Of a stretch of DNA of 7,166 bases, positions 6,291 through 7,166 are shown piece after piece (the first letter of the stretch is position 1; every line of letters starts with the position of its first letter). This DNA is from Aquificaceae bacterium (GTDB lineage: Bacteria; Aquificota; Aquificia; Aquificales; Aquificaceae): positions 1-7,166 of the forward strand of contig WGFS01000196.1 in NCBI GenBank assembly GCA_015492115.1, written 5' to 3'. Under the pieces are notes generated by a model. It saw only the letters and a list, made by a program, of their open reading frames with translations, did no database searches and had not been told where the DNA came from. The translations under genes were made by a program, and so were the position numbers.

Positions 6291-7127
6291 ATGGAGTTCG
6301 CAAAACTTCAGGGCTCGGGAAACGACTTCATACTTATAGACAACAGGGACGGAAAGGTATATCAGAAGATAGAGGAGCTCGGCGTCTGCTTGAAGGAGTT
6401 CATCCTGAAGGTCTGTCAGCCTCACACGGGCGTGGGTGCGGACGGGCTGATCCTCATAGAAGAACCGGAGAACCCGGAGAACGACTTCAGGTGGCAGTTC
6501 TTCAACGCGGACGGCTCCGAGGCTGAGATGTGCGGTAACGGCTCCCGCTGTGCAGTCAGGTTCTGCTACGACCTCGGCATAGTTGACGAGAAGGTCAGCT
6601 TTGAAACTATCGCCGGTGTGGTCAGGGCGGAGGTGCTTGAGGGAGGAAAGAGGGTAAAGGTTCAGCTCACACCTCCCTCAGAGCCTCTTGAGAAGACCCT
6701 TCGGGTGGACGGAATAGACATAGAGGGTGTTTTCATAAACACAGGGGTGCCTCACTTCGTCGCGGTTGTTGAGGATGTGGAGAATCTGGACGTTAAGAGG
6801 CTCGGAAGGGCTATAAGGTTTCACGAGGAGTTCCAGCCCAAGGGAACGAACGTCAACTTCATCCAGCCTGTATCGGGTGATACTGTGAAGATCAGAACCT
6901 ACGAGAGGGGGGTTGAGTCCGAGACCCTCGCCTGCGGAACTGGTGCGACCGCGTCCGCCATAGTTGCCTATACCAGAGGTCTCGTAAAGGACAAGCCTGT
7001 AAAGGTCGTCACCCGGAGCGAGGAGGTTCTCATAATAGACTTTGATGACGCTCTCAAGGAGGTGTTCCTGGACGGTTCCGTTTACAAGGTCTTTGAAGGA
7101 ACCCTCGGATACGAGATATTCTCATGA
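6291..7127 (+). CDS. dapF: Diaminopimelate epimerase (DapF)
   Basis: DapF is a cofactor-independent racemase that converts LL- to meso-diaminopimelate, the immediate lysine precursor and a peptidoglycan cross-linking residue; it acts in the cytoplasm. The 278-residue length is typical. The two catalytic cysteines of the two-base mechanism are present: Cys81 in AEMCGNGSRC (78-87) and Cys215 in ACGTGATAS (214-222). Substrate-contact residues of the family are also visible: Asn11 in GSGNDF, Asn73 in FNADGSE, Asn187 in GTNVNF, and Glu206-Arg207 in TYERGVE. The two halves show the pseudo-symmetric fold expected of the family. The ATG at 6291 gives the standard N-terminus (MEFAKLQGSGNDF) but has no Shine-Dalgarno; a TAAAAT box lies directly upstream. 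The stop overlaps the next gene's start as ATGA, placing dapF first in an operon with a probable envelope glycosyltransferase. Confidence 0.97.
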   Translation: MEFAKLQGSGNDFILIDNRDGKVYQKIEELGVCLKEFILKVCQPHTGVGADGLILIEEPENPENDFRWQFFNADGSEAEMCGNGSRCAVRFCYDLGIVDEKVSFETIAGVVRAEVLEGGKRVKVQLTPPSEPLEKTLRVDGIDIEGVFINTGVPHFVAVVEDVENLDVKRLGRAIRFHEEFQPKGTNVNFIQPVSGDTVKIRTYERGVESETLACGTGATASAIVAYTRGLVKDKPVKVVTRSEEVLIIDFDDALKEVFLDGSVYKVFEGTLGYEIFS

Positions 7128-7166
7128 GGAGAGCTCTCCTCTACCGGAGAGGAGGACTCGGAGATA
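7124..7166 (+). CDS. N-terminus of a probable family 9 glycosyltransferase/heptosyltransferase (3' end outside window)
   Basis: An ATG at 7124 overlaps the dapF stop (ATGA) and opens a frame to the right edge. The visible 14 residues read MRRALLYRRGGLGD. A short basic beta strand followed by R-x-G-G-L-G-D is the usual N-terminal signature of GT9 glycosyltransferases, the family of ADP-heptose:LPS heptosyltransferases (R-x-G-x-x-G-D). That would suit a neighbour of dapF in envelope synthesis. With so few residues the family call is tentative, though the overlapping start and match to the operon style make a real gene likely. Confidence 0.55.
   Translation, partial: MRRALLYRRGGLGD
7126..7151 (+). 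repeat. Purine/pyrimidine palindrome at the start of the last gene
   Basis: A perfect 16-nt palindrome, GAGGAGAGCTCTCCTC (7126-7141), begins within the start codon of the partial gene. Its right half (CTCTCC, 7134-7139) can instead pair with GGAGAG at 7146-7151 across a 6-nt loop. These are two mutually exclusive small hairpins. They may be a by-product of the Arg/Leu/Gly codons there. Confidence 0.5.

Noticed and set aside
6262..6336. Short upstream frame starting ATGGAG in the carA/dapF gap, overlapping the dapF start in another frame
   Set aside because: It would lie upstream of the predicted dapF transcription start, has no Shine-Dalgarno, and stops soon after entering dapF. The repeated CATGGAG at 6261 and 6290 is probably chance.

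Overview
This 7.2 kb window is gene-dense core chromosome. It holds seven complete protein-coding genes and one partial gene at each edge. No gap between genes exceeds about 80 bases, and I see no RNA gene, mobile element, CRISPR array or phage gene. Codon choice is rich in ATA (Ile), AGG/AGA (Arg) and GAG/AAG, and the proteins are highly charged (E/K/R-rich), which is typical of thermophiles. A PycB-type carboxylase subunit, a short-form HisG, and functionally unrelated housekeeping genes packed into overlapping operons all suggest a chemolithoautotrophic bacterium of the Aquificales (Aquifex/Hydrogenobacter/Hydrogenivirga type). That assignment is inference from style and gene content, not a database match.

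Layout. (1) Positions 1-230 carry the C-terminal end of an unrecognised protein. (2) Positions 249-2603 form a tight three-gene forward operon: the ATPase/GTPase YchF, the isoprenoid enzyme IspF and a patatin-like phospholipase, overlapping by 4 and 11 nt. (3) An 81-nt gap with a promoter and a clear Shine-Dalgarno leads to a second operon at 2685-5137: the carboxyltransferase/biotin-carrier subunit of a two-subunit 2-oxoacid carboxylase (PycB/CfiA type), then short-form HisG, overlapping by 4 nt. (4) carA, the glutaminase subunit of carbamoyl-phosphate synthetase, lies on the minus strand at 5118-6242, and its 3' end overlaps hisG by 20 nt. (5) A 48-nt divergent promoter region separates carA from dapF (6291-7127). 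dapF overlaps by 4 nt the start of a further gene that runs off the window and looks like a family 9 glycosyltransferase.

Together the genes serve central biosynthesis: translation-associated quality control (YchF), isoprenoids (IspF), lipid turnover (patatin), anaplerotic or reductive-TCA carboxylation (PycB/CfiA), histidine (HisG), carbamoyl phosphate for pyrimidines and arginine (CarA), and lysine/peptidoglycan precursors (DapF) next to probable envelope glycan synthesis. Obligate partners (biotin carboxylase, HisZ, CarB) are not in the window, so subunits of these complexes are encoded apart.

I found no undescribed multi-gene system here. The points most worth a second look are the 48-nt carA/dapF promoter with its near-perfect inverted repeat, the pattern of -10-like boxes directly before start codons that lack Shine-Dalgarno sequences (candidate leaderless mRNAs), and non-canonical active-site residues in the carboxylase subunit and in IspF.
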